This document shows positions 44,211 through 52,802 of a DNA stretch of 64,000 nucleotides, one piece after another; position 1 is the first letter of the stretch, and every line of letters begins with the position of its first letter. The notes beneath the pieces are model-generated. The model was not told the DNA's origin. It saw only the letters and a program-made list of their open reading frames with translations, and did not search any database. The translations under genes and the position numbers were made by a program. Source of the stretch: Prevotella sp. (GTDB taxonomy: Bacteria; Bacteroidota; Bacteroidia; Bacteroidales; Bacteroidaceae). The stretch lies in NCBI GenBank assembly GCA_016285075.1, contig JAEEQB010000001.1, forward strand, positions 62,001 through 126,000, given 5' to 3'.

Positions 44211-44254
44211 GAACCGGAGCGGAATTGGAGCCGAACTGGAGCGGAACTGGAGCA
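44211..44254. repeat. 11-bp tandem repeat, four copies
   Basis: Four consecutive 11-base units start at 44211, 44222, 44233 and 44244 with consensus GAACTGGAGCG. They follow directly on the TPR remnant and precede uvrB. The rest of 43958-44315 is AT-rich without a recognisable gene. Confidence 0.85.
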
Positions 44255-44315
44255 GGATAAGACGGAAAAGGTGTTTAACCGAGAGGATGATGACGTAGAG
44301 TTTTTGTGCGATTTG

Positions 44316-44346
44316 TTTGTTGTTTCATTTTTTATTTGTAATTTTG
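44316..44346 (+). promoter_or_regulatory. Promoter of uvrB
   Basis: TTTG (44316-44319) and TAATTTTG (44339-44346) are 19 bases apart. The -7 box position excludes the upstream in-frame start at 44317 and supports ATG 44374. No SOS box was recognised. Confidence 0.75.
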
Positions 44347-44373
44347 CCGCGAAGAAAGAAAACGCTTCTGAAA

Positions 44374-46407
44374 ATGAGTAAATTCAAACTGACATCAAAG
44401 TATCAGCCAACGGGTGACCAGCCAGAGGCTATCCGCCAACTGACGGATGGTGTGTTGCGAGGTGACCACTCGCAGGTGCTGTTGGGCGTGACAGGTTCCG
44501 GAAAGACATTCACTGTGGCAAATGTCATTGCCAACGTGAATAAACCCACTCTGATTCTGAGCCACAACAAGACGCTGGCAGCCCAGCTGTTTGACGAGAT
44601 GAAGGGCTTTTTCCCGGAAAATGCCGTGGAGTACTATGTAAGCTATTATGACTATTATCAGCCTGAGGCCTACCTGCCTACGACTGATACCTATATTGAA
44701 AAAGATTTGGACATCAACGAAGAGATTGACCGCCTTCGTCTGTCGGCCGTATCAAGTTTATTGTCAGGGCGTAAGGATGTGATTGTTGTATCATCGGTTT
44801 CATGTATCTATGGTATGGGCAGTCCCGTGGCACTCCAGGAGAATGTCATAGAACTTCACGTCGGTCAGAAGCTGGACCGTAATATGTTCCTCAGGAGACT
44901 GGTATCGGCTCTCTATGTCAGGAACGACCTGGATTTGGGACGTGGCACTTTCCGCGTGAAGGGTGACACGGTGGATGTGGCAATGGCTTATTCGGATGTT
45001 GTTCTTCGGGTGACTTTTTGGGATGACGACATTGACAGTCTTGAAGAACTGGACAGTGTGACCATGCATCGACTGGGTAAGTTTGACCAGTATAAGCTCT
45101 ATCCTGCGAACCTTTTCACAACATCGGAAGACCAGACGCACAAGGCTATCCGTCAGATACAAGACGATCTGGTGGAGCAAGTGGCCTTTTTCGAGGAATT
45201 GGGTGACCCGATGCGTGCACAGCGCATCAAGGAGAGGGTGGAGTACGACATGGAGATGATCAAGGAACTGGGTCATTGTTCGGGTATTGAGAACTACAGC
45301 CGTTATTTCGACGGTCGTGAGCCTGGTGAGCGTCCTTATTGCTTGCTGGACTTCTTTCCCGAGGATTTCCTGATGGTGATTGACGAGAGCCATGTGTCTG
45401 TGCCTCAGATAGGTGGGATGTATGGTGGTGACCGTGCGAGGAAGAAGAATCTTGTGGAATATGGTTTCCGTCTGCCAGCCGCCTTTGATAACCGTCCGCT
45501 CACATTCGAAGAGTTCCAGTCTATGCTGAATCAGGTGATTTATGTGTCGGCCACGCCTGCCGACTTTGAGTTGCAAGAGGCCGAGGGTGTGGTTGTGGAA
45601 CAGCTGATCCGTCCTACAGGTCTGTTGGATCCTGAGATAGATGTTCGTCCTACAGAGAACCAGATAGACGACCTGCTGGAGGAAGTCCGTGTACGCAGTG
45701 AGCGCAGCGAGCGGGTGCTTGTGACCACCCTGACCAAACGTATGGCAGAGGAACTGACGGAGTACCTGTTGAATCACGGGGTACAGACCGCCTATATCCA
45801 CAGTGACGTGGCAACGTTGGATCGCGTGAAGATCCTGGAGGACCTGCGCAATGGCAAGTATGATGTGCTGGTGGGTGTAAACCTGTTGCGTGAGGGGTTG
45901 GATCTTCCGGAAGTGTCGTTGGTGGCTATCCTCGACGCCGACAAGGAAGGATTTCTTCGTTCCCACCGCTCGCTGACCCAGACAGCAGGCCGTGCAGCAC
46001 GCAATGTGAATGGAAAGGTCATCATGTATGCTGACCACATCACCGCCTCCATGCAGCTTACCATAGACGAGACGTTGCGTCGCCGTACGAAGCAGCTTCA
46101 ATATAACGAGCAGCATGGAATTACGCCCACACAGATTGTGAAGACGCTGAAACAGAGCACGTTGAGCAAGGATGACAGACCCGATATCAAGGAGCTGAAG
46201 ATGGCTGGTCTCTCACCACTCAACGGCCCGTCACTTGATATGGCTGCAGACCCAATTGTGGAACGTATGACCCGTCCGCAACTGGAGAAGTCCATTGCCG
46301 AGACTACTCGTCTGATGAAGGAGGCAGCCAAGCAACTCGACTTCCTGCAGGCAGCCCAGTATCGTGATGAGATATTGAGACTACAGAAAGAGCTGGAACT
46401 GAAATAA
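44374..46407 (+). CDS. uvrB: Excinuclease ABC subunit B
   Basis: UvrB is the damage-verifying helicase-like subunit of nucleotide excision repair. From ATG 44374 it has 677 residues. Walker A is GVTGSGKT (38-45) and the beta-hairpin region YYVSYYDYYQPEAYLPTTDTYIEKD inserts between DNA strands. Helicase motifs follow: Walker B MVIDESHVSVPQ, YVSATPADFEL, TLTKRMAEELTEYL, GVNLLREGLDLPEVSLV, QTAGRAARNVNGK. The C-terminal UVR domain (TRLMKEAAKQLDFLQAAQYRDEI) contacts UvrC. All motifs are intact and the gene appears monocistronic. Confidence 0.97.
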   Translation: MSKFKLTSKYQPTGDQPEAIRQLTDGVLRGDHSQVLLGVTGSGKTFTVANVIANVNKPTLILSHNKTLAAQLFDEMKGFFPENAVEYYVSYYDYYQPEAYLPTTDTYIEKDLDINEEIDRLRLSAVSSLLSGRKDVIVVSSVSCIYGMGSPVALQENVIELHVGQKLDRNMFLRRLVSALYVRNDLDLGRGTFRVKGDTVDVAMAYSDVVLRVTFWDDDIDSLEELDSVTMHRLGKFDQYKLYPANLFTTSEDQTHKAIRQIQDDLVEQVAFFEELGDPMRAQRIKERVEYDMEMIKELGHCSGIENYSRYFDGREPGERPYCLLDFFPEDFLMVIDESHVSVPQIGGMYGGDRARKKNLVEYGFRLPAAFDNRPLTFEEFQSMLNQVIYVSATPADFELQEAEGVVVEQLIRPTGLLDPEIDVRPTENQIDDLLEEVRVRSERSERVLVTTLTKRMAEELTEYLLNHGVQTAYIHSDVATLDRVKILEDLRNGKYDVLVGVNLLREGLDLPEVSLVAILDADKEGFLRSHRSLTQTAGRAARNVNGKVIMYADHITASMQLTIDETLRRRTKQLQYNEQHGITPTQIVKTLKQSTLSKDDRPDIKELKMAGLSPLNGPSLDMAADPIVERMTRPQLEKSIAETTRLMKEAAKQLDFLQAAQYRDEILRLQKELELK

Positions 46408-46494
46408 AGGTGAAAGAGTGAAAAGGGTGAAAGGATAAAAGGTAAAAAAACTGAAAAAAGGCGCTCAGTTAGCCGAAAAACAGAATATTCTTTG

Positions 46495-46502
46495 TAATTT
46501 TG
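46495..46502 (+). promoter_or_regulatory. -7 element ahead of the DUF4468 gene
   Basis: TAATTTTG at 46495-46502 fits the -7 consensus, 22 bases before the ATG. The expected -33 position is not a good match. Confidence 0.45.
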
Positions 46503-46523
46503 CCCGATTTTAATTATTAAACG

Positions 46524-47129
46524 ATGATGAAAAGACTGTTTTTTGCTTTATTCATGAGTCTGCCGATGGTGGTTATGGCTCAAGATAATACATGGGAGCG
46601 TGTAGAGACAAGTGCCAATAGTGTCAACCCTGACCAGAAGTATCTGGCGGGTGCAGTGCCCGAGGTGGATGGCAAGGTTGTGTTCAAGACCACCGTCGAT
46701 GCTCCGGGCAAGTCGGCCCAGCAGGTGTACGACATTGTATTGGACTATATGAAGAAGCTGGTTCATGAACCCAATCAGTTTGAGCAGAGCCGTGTTGTCC
46801 TGGAAGACAAGGGCCGTCAGGTGGGTGCCACCTTGCAGGAATGGCTGGTGTTCAAGTCCACTGCCCTGCAACTAGACCGTACCCGTCTGCTCTATAACTT
46901 GATTGTGGACTGTGCCGATGGCAAGGCCGATGTCACCATGAGCCGCATCAATTATATCTATGACGAAGAACGTGACCCACAGCACTATGTTGCTGAGGAA
47001 TGGATAACCGACAAGTGGGGACTCAACAAAAAGCAGACGAAGTTAGCGCGTGTCTCCGGCAAGTTCCGTCGGAAGACCATTGACCGCAAGGATTTTCTTT
47101 TCAACAAGTTTGCTGAGTTGCTGAAATAG
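46524..47129 (+). CDS. Secreted DUF4468 protein
   Basis: The 201-residue protein has a signal peptide (MMKRLFFALFMSLPMVVMAQ) and a DUF4468-type domain (about 45-150): VDGKVVFKTTVDAPGKSAQQVYDIVLDYMK, LEDKGRQVGATLQEWLVFKSTALQLDRTRLLYNLIVDCADGKADVTM described here by its segments. This fold (TBP-like) is frequent in Bacteroidetes periplasmic proteins of unknown role. The C-terminal helix (DRKDFLFNKFAELLK) is short and basic. The next two genes follow closely on the same strand, ending with a porin, suggesting an envelope-related operon. Confidence 0.82.
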   Translation: MMKRLFFALFMSLPMVVMAQDNTWERVETSANSVNPDQKYLAGAVPEVDGKVVFKTTVDAPGKSAQQVYDIVLDYMKKLVHEPNQFEQSRVVLEDKGRQVGATLQEWLVFKSTALQLDRTRLLYNLIVDCADGKADVTMSRINYIYDEERDPQHYVAEEWITDKWGLNKKQTKLARVSGKFRRKTIDRKDFLFNKFAELLK

Positions 47130-47141
47130 TGTCTGTCAGGG

Positions 47142-47348
47142 ATGAACAAGTATAACAATCTGAAACCCTTTAAGGATGAGGGACGTACCTATGGGTTGCG
47201 CCAGTGGATGAACGTGGTGTTTATCCTGGCAGCACTTGTGGGTATGGGTGTTTATTTCTGGCATAGTCACACGTTAGGTCTTTATATCGTAGGTGCTGCC
47301 TGTGTGGTGAAGTTCATAGAACTGACCCTGCGGATGATGAAGTTGTAG
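47142..47348 (+). CDS. Small two-helix membrane protein
   Basis: The 68 residues contain two hydrophobic helices (about 23-40 VVFILAALVGMGVYFW and 44-60 LGLYIVGAACVVKFIEL) after a polar N-terminus (MNKYNNLKPFKDEGRTYGLR). It is conserved in layout in Prevotella and Bacteroides, between a DUF4468 protein and a porin. Function unknown. It starts 12 bases after the previous stop and ends 12 bases before the porin gene. Confidence 0.72.
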   Translation: MNKYNNLKPFKDEGRTYGLRQWMNVVFILAALVGMGVYFWHSHTLGLYIVGAACVVKFIELTLRMMKL

Positions 47349-47360
47349 GAAAGGCTGGAA

Positions 47361-49733
47361 ATGATGATGATGAAAACCTTATTGAAGGAGAGAGTACTGG
47401 TGATATGTGTGTTCCTGTTTCACCTTTTCACCCTTTCCCCCATACATGCCCAGGTCTACAACCAAATAGACGAGGAAGGTAATGTCACCCAGCGAGACGA
47501 GCGACAGAACCGGAACTTCAATCCACATAACAACGACTCAACGTCCTCTAGCCGGGAGGTACCTGTCGGGATCCATGTGTGGACTGTAGACCGGAGATTC
47601 GGCGATGTGATTCCCGCTGTTGTCGACACCATGCCCCATCTGTTTATGAAGACCACATTCAATTCGGGTCTGTATGGAGAATACAACACTACGGGCAACA
47701 ACTTTACTGCACGTCAGAACCGTATATTCGCAGACCGTAAGATAGGTGAGCAGTTTATCTTCACCGAGCCATACAGCTATGTCTACAAGTCGCCGGACCA
47801 GGTGCATTTTACCAACACCCTCTCACCGCTGACAAATATGACCTATACCAGTTGTGGTGACAAGCAGGACGGTGAAGATAAGCTGGACGCTCGTTTTGCC
47901 GTGAACGTTGACAGAAGGCTGGGCTTTGGCTTTGATTTGAACTATGCCTATGCCCGTGGCTATTTTGCCAATCAGAGCACTTCTCATTTCGGTGCCACCC
48001 TTTTCGGTTCGTATCTGGGTGACCAGTACAACATGCATGCTGTCTTCTCTACTTATCACCAGAAAGCAGCAGAAAATGGAGGTATCACAGAAGATGACTA
48101 TGTACGTCGTCCCGAAAGTATTGATGAGAACTATCAGGAGAACGATATTCCTACCGTGCTGTCCCAGAACTGGAACCGAAATGACAATCTCCATTTTTTC
48201 CTTACCCATCGGTATAATATAGGTTTCTATCGTGAAGAGCAACTGACGGACGAAGAGAAAAAAGCCCGTAAGTTTGCACAGGAATCCAAGAAGGAAAAAG
48301 AAGAGAAAGGTGACGAGAAAGACGGAAAGACCGGGAGTACATCTTCCAGGAAGAAAGCCGAGGAAGTGCCTCAGGGTCGTCCTGACGATGCCAAGGTGGC
48401 CGATGAAGTGTTGCCTCAGCCCGTCCTTAGCGACTCCTTGCTGATAGCCAGTGACACCACCCGCATCAAGGTAGACGATCATACCAATCTGGACAGTCTG
48501 CTGGAAGCCAGAAGCAAGGAAGAGCCCGACAGTTTGATGAAGCAGGTGTTTGTCCCCGTTACCAGTTTCATCCATACGCTTGAGACCAACAAGTATACGC
48601 GTACCTATATAGCTTATCAGTCTCCCGACGGCTATTATGCCGACAATTACTTCCCGTATGCTGCCAGTGACTCTATCCGTGACGTCACCAAATACCTGCA
48701 GGTGAAGAACACCCTGGCTTTGGCACTGGTGGAAGGGTTCAACAAGTATGCCAAGGCAGGTCTGAAGGCATTTGTCTCGCACGAGCTGAGGCAGTTTGAA
48801 ATCGCCGATACCCTGCTTTCTCATCAACGCAAGTATACAGAGCACAATGTCAGCGTCGGTGGTCTGCTGTCGAAGACTCAGGGCAGGACCCTTCACTACA
48901 ACCTGCTGGCAGAGACCTGGCTGGTGGGAGAGGATGCCGGACAGCTGAAGGTAGACTTCTCTACCGACCTAAGCTTCCCCTTGCCGCTGTTAGGTGACAC
49001 CGTTCAGTTGGCAGCGCGTGCCTGGTTCTACAGGCTGAATCCTACGTTCTATCAACGCCGGTACCACTCCCGGCACTTCTGGTGGGACTACCAAGACGAT
49101 CTCTCGAAGGAGACGCGCACGCGGATTGAAGGATTGCTCAGCTACCAGAAGACAGACACCCGCTTGCGTGTGGCCATAGAGGAAATACAGAACTATACCT
49201 ACATGGGTATGCAGTACGTCAACACCAATGCCGTACGTTCCGCCCTGTCGGCTGCGCCCTTGCAGCACAGTGGCAATCTTAACGTCATGACAGCACAGCT
49301 GTTGCAGGACTTCAAGCTTGGCCCCCTTCATTGGGACAACATCATTACCTATCAGAATTCCAGCAACACCGATGTGCTGCCCTTGCCTGCGTTCAACTTC
49401 TATTCAAACCTCTACTTGCACTTTGTGGTTGCTAAAGTGCTGACCGTAGACCTGGGTGCCGATGTGACATACTTCACCTCCTACAATGCTCCCGACTTCT
49501 GTCCGCAGCTCAATCAGTTTGCTATACAGCAGAACGAGGAGAGTCGTGTTGAGTTAGGCGGATATCCCTTTGTCAATGTCTATGCGAACATGCACCTGAA
49601 GCGTGCCCGGTTCTATATCATGATGAGCAATGCCACTTCAGGCATGGCTAACCGCCGTGAGTTCCTTGCACCTCACTATCCTGTCAACAGCAATATCCTG
49701 CGAATGGGCGTATCCTGGAACTTCTTGAATTAA
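47361..49733 (+). CDS. Putative outer membrane porin of the Bacteroidetes type
   Basis: A 790-residue protein with signal peptide (ending SPIHAQ) and a long beta-barrel. Alternating aromatic strands run throughout (LNYAYARGYFANQSTSHFGA, HFFLTHRYNIGFYREE, NNFTARQNRIFADRK), and the final strand ends in an aromatic/Asn sequence (NILRMGVSWNFLN), as expected for BAM-dependent insertion. About residues 290-400 form a highly charged insert (EKKARKFAQESKKEKEEKGD) that is probably an extracellular or periplasmic disordered loop. It matches the family annotated as putative porin, substrate unknown. The strong hairpin at 49733-49806 follows directly after the stop. Confidence 0.85.
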   Translation: MMMMKTLLKERVLVICVFLFHLFTLSPIHAQVYNQIDEEGNVTQRDERQNRNFNPHNNDSTSSSREVPVGIHVWTVDRRFGDVIPAVVDTMPHLFMKTTFNSGLYGEYNTTGNNFTARQNRIFADRKIGEQFIFTEPYSYVYKSPDQVHFTNTLSPLTNMTYTSCGDKQDGEDKLDARFAVNVDRRLGFGFDLNYAYARGYFANQSTSHFGATLFGSYLGDQYNMHAVFSTYHQKAAENGGITEDDYVRRPESIDENYQENDIPTVLSQNWNRNDNLHFFLTHRYNIGFYREEQLTDEEKKARKFAQESKKEKEEKGDEKDGKTGSTSSRKKAEEVPQGRPDDAKVADEVLPQPVLSDSLLIASDTTRIKVDDHTNLDSLLEARSKEEPDSLMKQVFVPVTSFIHTLETNKYTRTYIAYQSPDGYYADNYFPYAASDSIRDVTKYLQVKNTLALALVEGFNKYAKAGLKAFVSHELRQFEIADTLLSHQRKYTEHNVSVGGLLSKTQGRTLHYNLLAETWLVGEDAGQLKVDFSTDLSFPLPLLGDTVQLAARAWFYRLNPTFYQRRYHSRHFWWDYQDDLSKETRTRIEGLLSYQKTDTRLRVAIEEIQNYTYMGMQYVNTNAVRSALSAAPLQHSGNLNVMTAQLLQDFKLGPLHWDNIITYQNSSNTDVLPLPAFNFYSNLYLHFVVAKVLTVDLGADVTYFTSYNAPDFCPQLNQFAIQQNEESRVELGGYPFVNVYANMHLKRARFYIMMSNATSGMANRREFLAPHYPVNSNILRMGVSWNFLN

Positions 49734-49806
49734 ACCCCAATCGGTCATTAGGCTGTTATGCGCTAACAAGCTGTTTTCATCATAACCCTAATGACCGATT
49801 CGGGTT
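49733..49806. terminator. Bidirectional hairpin terminator between porin and menA
   Basis: Arms of 20 bases (49733-49752 and 49787-49806, core AATCGGTCATTAGG) pair at 19 of 20 positions around a 34-base loop that itself contains GTTATGCGCTAAC. It starts on the last base of the porin stop and covers the first bases of the menA stop codon (49805-49807). It serves convergent genes, so it likely terminates both. Confidence 0.8.
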
Positions 49807-50713
49807 AAACCAGTATTCCTATTGTTACAGTGAGGCCATAGACAAAGATGTTGCGTGCCGTCTCACCCAGGCACAGATTCAAGGCCTTCCCTTTGTTTAT
49901 CCGTTTGATTTTCAGGTAGGTGTACAGGTGCATCAGCAGATAGAGCAGAGGCAGGACGAAGGCCAGTACATGACCGTTCATCCAGTACACCAGCCCCATC
50001 ATGCAGGCCACGATACCCACACCTAGGTAAAGTGCAAGGCTAGCTTTCTCGCCAATCCATACCACCAGTGTGTTCTTGCCCACCATGCGGTCGTTGTCGC
50101 GGTCACGGAAGTTGTTCACAATCAACAGCGCGTCAATTACCAGTCCGCAGGCCAGTGAAGCCACGATGACCTGCCATGTACAAGTGTGCAGCTGTACATA
50201 GTAGGTGATGCAGACGGGTACGATGCCGAAGAATACAACGACCATCACATCGCCGGCTCCCAGCTTCGACAAGTGGGTGGTGTAGAGGAAGCATCCTGCC
50301 ACACAGACAGCTCCCACCAGAAGCATCTCAAGACCACCGTACCATATCAGGGGTAATCCGACCACGCAGGCAATGCAGGTGGTTAAGGCTATGGCGCGTT
50401 TCATGGCGTCCAGTTTCACCCATCCCTGTGCACAGGCTCTCCGTGGGCCTAATCGTGTGTCTTTATCGTCCAGTCCTCCCAGAAAGTCAAAGAAGTCGTT
50501 GATGAAATTGGCATCAATCTGCATGGTGAAGGCAAAAAGCATGCAGAGGGCAGCTGCTGTCCAACTGAATGCTCCCTCCCCATACATTGGTGCATCTGTC
50601 AGTGCCAGTGCCGTGCCAATCATCACGGGAACAGCTGCTCCAGTCAGTGTCTTAGGGCGTGCTGCAAGGAGCCAAGCCTTCGGCGAATTGGTCTTTACTT
50701 GTGTGTCGTTCAT
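49805..50713 (-). CDS. menA: 1,4-dihydroxy-2-naphthoate polyprenyltransferase (UbiA family)
   Basis: MenA attaches the prenyl tail to DHNA in menaquinone synthesis, at the inner membrane. From ATG 50713 it has 302 residues with eight to nine helices. The first Asp-rich motif is NFINDFFDFLGGLDDKDTRLGPRRA, the second is NNFRDRDNDRMVGKNTLVVWIG; both bind Mg-prenyl diphosphate. The start MNDTQVKTNSPKAWLLAARPKTL matches the family; longer readings run into the promoter. The gene is transcribed from the overlapping divergent promoter pair at 50732-50765. Confidence 0.92.
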   Translation of the reverse strand: MNDTQVKTNSPKAWLLAARPKTLTGAAVPVMIGTALALTDAPMYGEGAFSWTAAALCMLFAFTMQIDANFINDFFDFLGGLDDKDTRLGPRRACAQGWVKLDAMKRAIALTTCIACVVGLPLIWYGGLEMLLVGAVCVAGCFLYTTHLSKLGAGDVMVVVFFGIVPVCITYYVQLHTCTWQVIVASLACGLVIDALLIVNNFRDRDNDRMVGKNTLVVWIGEKASLALYLGVGIVACMMGLVYWMNGHVLAFVLPLLYLLMHLYTYLKIKRINKGKALNLCLGETARNIFVYGLTVTIGILV

Positions 50714-50731
50714 TATTTTTTCTCTTTTTTC

Positions 50732-50765
50732 TTGCAAAGATATAAAAAATATTGTATATTTGCAA
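50732..50765. promoter_or_regulatory. Overlapping divergent promoters for menA and the HD-domain gene
   Basis: Plus strand: TTG 50732-50734, 20 bases, TATATTTG 50755-50762. Minus strand: TTG 50765-50763, 20 bases, TATCTTTG 50742-50735. Each promoter's -33 box abuts the other's -7 box, and the outer CTTGCAAA/TTTGCAAG are inverted copies. RNA polymerase cannot occupy both at once. Confidence 0.82.
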
Positions 50766-50783
50766 GCAAATTTGCTCTTTTTT

Positions 50784-51458
50784 ATGTCAAACACCGATTT
50801 ACCGATTTCCGGCCGCCGCTCAGTAGCTCATCCAAGCCTTGACCTGGTAGAGTTTGTGGAGACCCAGATCCTGCCTCAGTATGCACAGTTTGACCGTGCC
50901 CATAACCTGGAGCATGTCACCCGTGTCATTCGGCGTTCCCTTGACCTGGCCCATCAGACAGGTGCTGACCTTAACATGGTATATGCCATTGCCGCCTATC
51001 ACGACATAGGGATGTCGGGTCCTCGTGCTGTCCATCATATCACGGGTGGCCGCATCCTTGCCCAGGACCGTCGGCTTAGCCGTTGGTTCTCAGCAGACCA
51101 GATAGAGGTCATGAAAGAAGCCATTGAGGATCATCGCGCATCTGCCAGTCATGCTCCCCGCAGCATCTATGGGCGTATTGTGGCAGAGGCAGACCGGGAC
51201 ATCTCTGTCGATGTGGTTGTGCGTCGTACCATACAGTTCGGTCTTGCCAACTATCCTGAGCTGGACCGTTATCACCAGTGGCTTCGTTTCAAACAGCACA
51301 TGGATCAGAAGTATTCTGTCGACGGTTATATCAAGCTTTGGATCCCTGGTTCGCCCAATGAACGCAATCTGAACGAGTTGCGCGCCCTGATAGCCGACAC
51401 TCCCCGCCTGCGGCAGACGTTCGAGCAATTCTTTGAAGAAGAATATAATAACCAATAA
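50784..51458 (+). CDS. HD-domain phosphohydrolase
   Basis: The 224 residues contain an HD metal-binding fold: His in FDRAHNLEHVTRVIRR, the His-Asp pair in IAAYHDIGMSG, His in EDHRAS and Asp in AEADRDIS. Together these form the metal centre seen in nucleotide and signalling phosphohydrolases. No other domain is attached. The start ATG 50784 follows the promoter at 50755-50762 by 21 bases; the frame is open further upstream but antisense to menA. It precedes the GH5 gene by 13 bases and may be cotranscribed with it. Substrate unknown. Confidence 0.85.
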   Translation: MSNTDLPISGRRSVAHPSLDLVEFVETQILPQYAQFDRAHNLEHVTRVIRRSLDLAHQTGADLNMVYAIAAYHDIGMSGPRAVHHITGGRILAQDRRLSRWFSADQIEVMKEAIEDHRASASHAPRSIYGRIVAEADRDISVDVVVRRTIQFGLANYPELDRYHQWLRFKQHMDQKYSVDGYIKLWIPGSPNERNLNELRALIADTPRLRQTFEQFFEEEYNNQ

Positions 51459-51471
51459 CAATCAGTGCTTT

Positions 51472-52749
51472 ATGAAAAAATTTCCATTTGCATTCTTACC
51501 TATTGTTACCTCTTACCTGTTACTCACATCGTTTGTCACCGTCCGTGATGGTCACTTCGTCCGTGACGGAAAACCTTATTATTATGTAGGTACCAACTTC
51601 TGGTACGGAGCCATCCTTGGTTCTGAAGGCCAGGGTGGGGATCGTCAGCGTCTCTGTCGTGAGCTTGATGCCATGAAGCGAATGGGCATCGACAATCTTC
51701 GTATCCTTGTGGGGTCCGACGGTGAGCGTGGCGTGAAGACCAAGGTGGAGCCTACTCTGCAGGTAAAGCCGGGAGTCTATAATGACACCATCTTGGCAGG
51801 CCTGGACTTTCTCTTGCAAGAGATGGGGAAACGCAACATGCTGGCTGTGCTCTATCTCAACAACTCGTGGGAGTGGAGTGGGGGCTATGGCTTCTATCTG
51901 GAGCATGCTGGAGCGGGCAAGCAGCCTCGTCCCAATGAGGACGGATATCCTGCCTTTATGCAGGCTATGAGCAAGTATGCCACCAATGACAAGGCTCATC
52001 AGTTGTTCTATGACTATGTACGTTTTATCCTTACCCGCACCAATCGCTATACGGGATTGAAGTATGTGGATGATCCCGCCATCATGTCCTGGCAGATAGG
52101 CAACGAGCCCCGTGCCTTCTCCAAGGAGGCGCTTCCTGCCTTTGAGAAATGGCTGTCTGAAGCCTCGGCGCTCATCCGTTCGCTCGACCCCAACCACCTC
52201 GTCTCCGTCGGCAGTGAGGGCTCATGGGGCTGTGAGAACGACTTTGAGTGCTATGAGCGTATCTGTGCCGACCGCAACGTAGACTACTGTAACATACACC
52301 TTTGGCCCTATAACTGGTCGTGGGCACGCCAGGATCATCTCATCGAAGACCTTGGCATTTCCTGCAAGAACACCAAGGACTATATTGACCGTCATCTTGC
52401 CATCTGCGACCGTCTGAAGAAGCCCCTCGTGATGGAAGAGTTCGGTTATCCGCGCGATGACTTCCGCTTCACCCCGGGCTCACCCACCAAGGGACGCGAC
52501 GGCTATTACAAGTATGTGTTCTCTCTGGTGGCCGACAATGCTGAGGCAGGTGGTAAGTTTGCTGGTTGCAATTTCTGGGGATGGGGAGGCTATGCCGTTC
52601 CGCGTCATGAGCAGTGGCAGGTAGGCGATGACTATACGGGTGACCCCGCCCAGGAAGCCCAGGGGCTTAATTCAGTCTTTGCTGTAGACAAATCTACCCT
52701 TCGTGTTGTGCGTCAGCAGGTTAAACGCATGAGGAAAGTTATCAGATAA
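51472..52749 (+). CDS. Secreted GH5-family beta-mannanase-like glycosidase
   Basis: A 425-residue protein with an N-terminal signal (MKKFPFAFLPIVTSYLLLTS) and a TIM barrel of the mannan endo-1,4-beta-mannosidase type: DGKPYYYVGTNFWYGAILGS, MKRMGIDNLRILVGSDG, NNSWEWSGGYGFYLEHAG. The acid/base is Glu212 in WQIGNEPR and the nucleophile Glu323 in PLVMEEFGYPRDD. ATG 51472 is used, since earlier starts lie inside the HD gene. It should cut internal mannosidic bonds of plant mannan in the periplasm or at the surface. The 3' end is partly duplicated downstream (52717-52798). Confidence 0.9.
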   Translation: MKKFPFAFLPIVTSYLLLTSFVTVRDGHFVRDGKPYYYVGTNFWYGAILGSEGQGGDRQRLCRELDAMKRMGIDNLRILVGSDGERGVKTKVEPTLQVKPGVYNDTILAGLDFLLQEMGKRNMLAVLYLNNSWEWSGGYGFYLEHAGAGKQPRPNEDGYPAFMQAMSKYATNDKAHQLFYDYVRFILTRTNRYTGLKYVDDPAIMSWQIGNEPRAFSKEALPAFEKWLSEASALIRSLDPNHLVSVGSEGSWGCENDFECYERICADRNVDYCNIHLWPYNWSWARQDHLIEDLGISCKNTKDYIDRHLAICDRLKKPLVMEEFGYPRDDFRFTPGSPTKGRDGYYKYVFSLVADNAEAGGKFAGCNFWGWGGYAVPRHEQWQVGDDYTGDPAQEAQGLNSVFAVDKSTLRVVRQQVKRMRKVIR

Positions 52750-52798
52750 TACAAGTCTGCAGGTTAAACGCATGAGGTAAATTATCAAATAATACGAG
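52717..52798. repeat. 43-bp tandem duplication spanning the GH5 stop codon
   Basis: CAGGTTAAACGCATGAGG at 52717-52734 recurs at 52760-52777, and the following 21 bases are also related (17 of 21). The first copy is the coding 3' end of the GH5 gene; the second is non-coding, so it is a recent slip duplication of the gene end. Confidence 0.85.
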
Positions 52799-52802
52799 AC
52801 CG

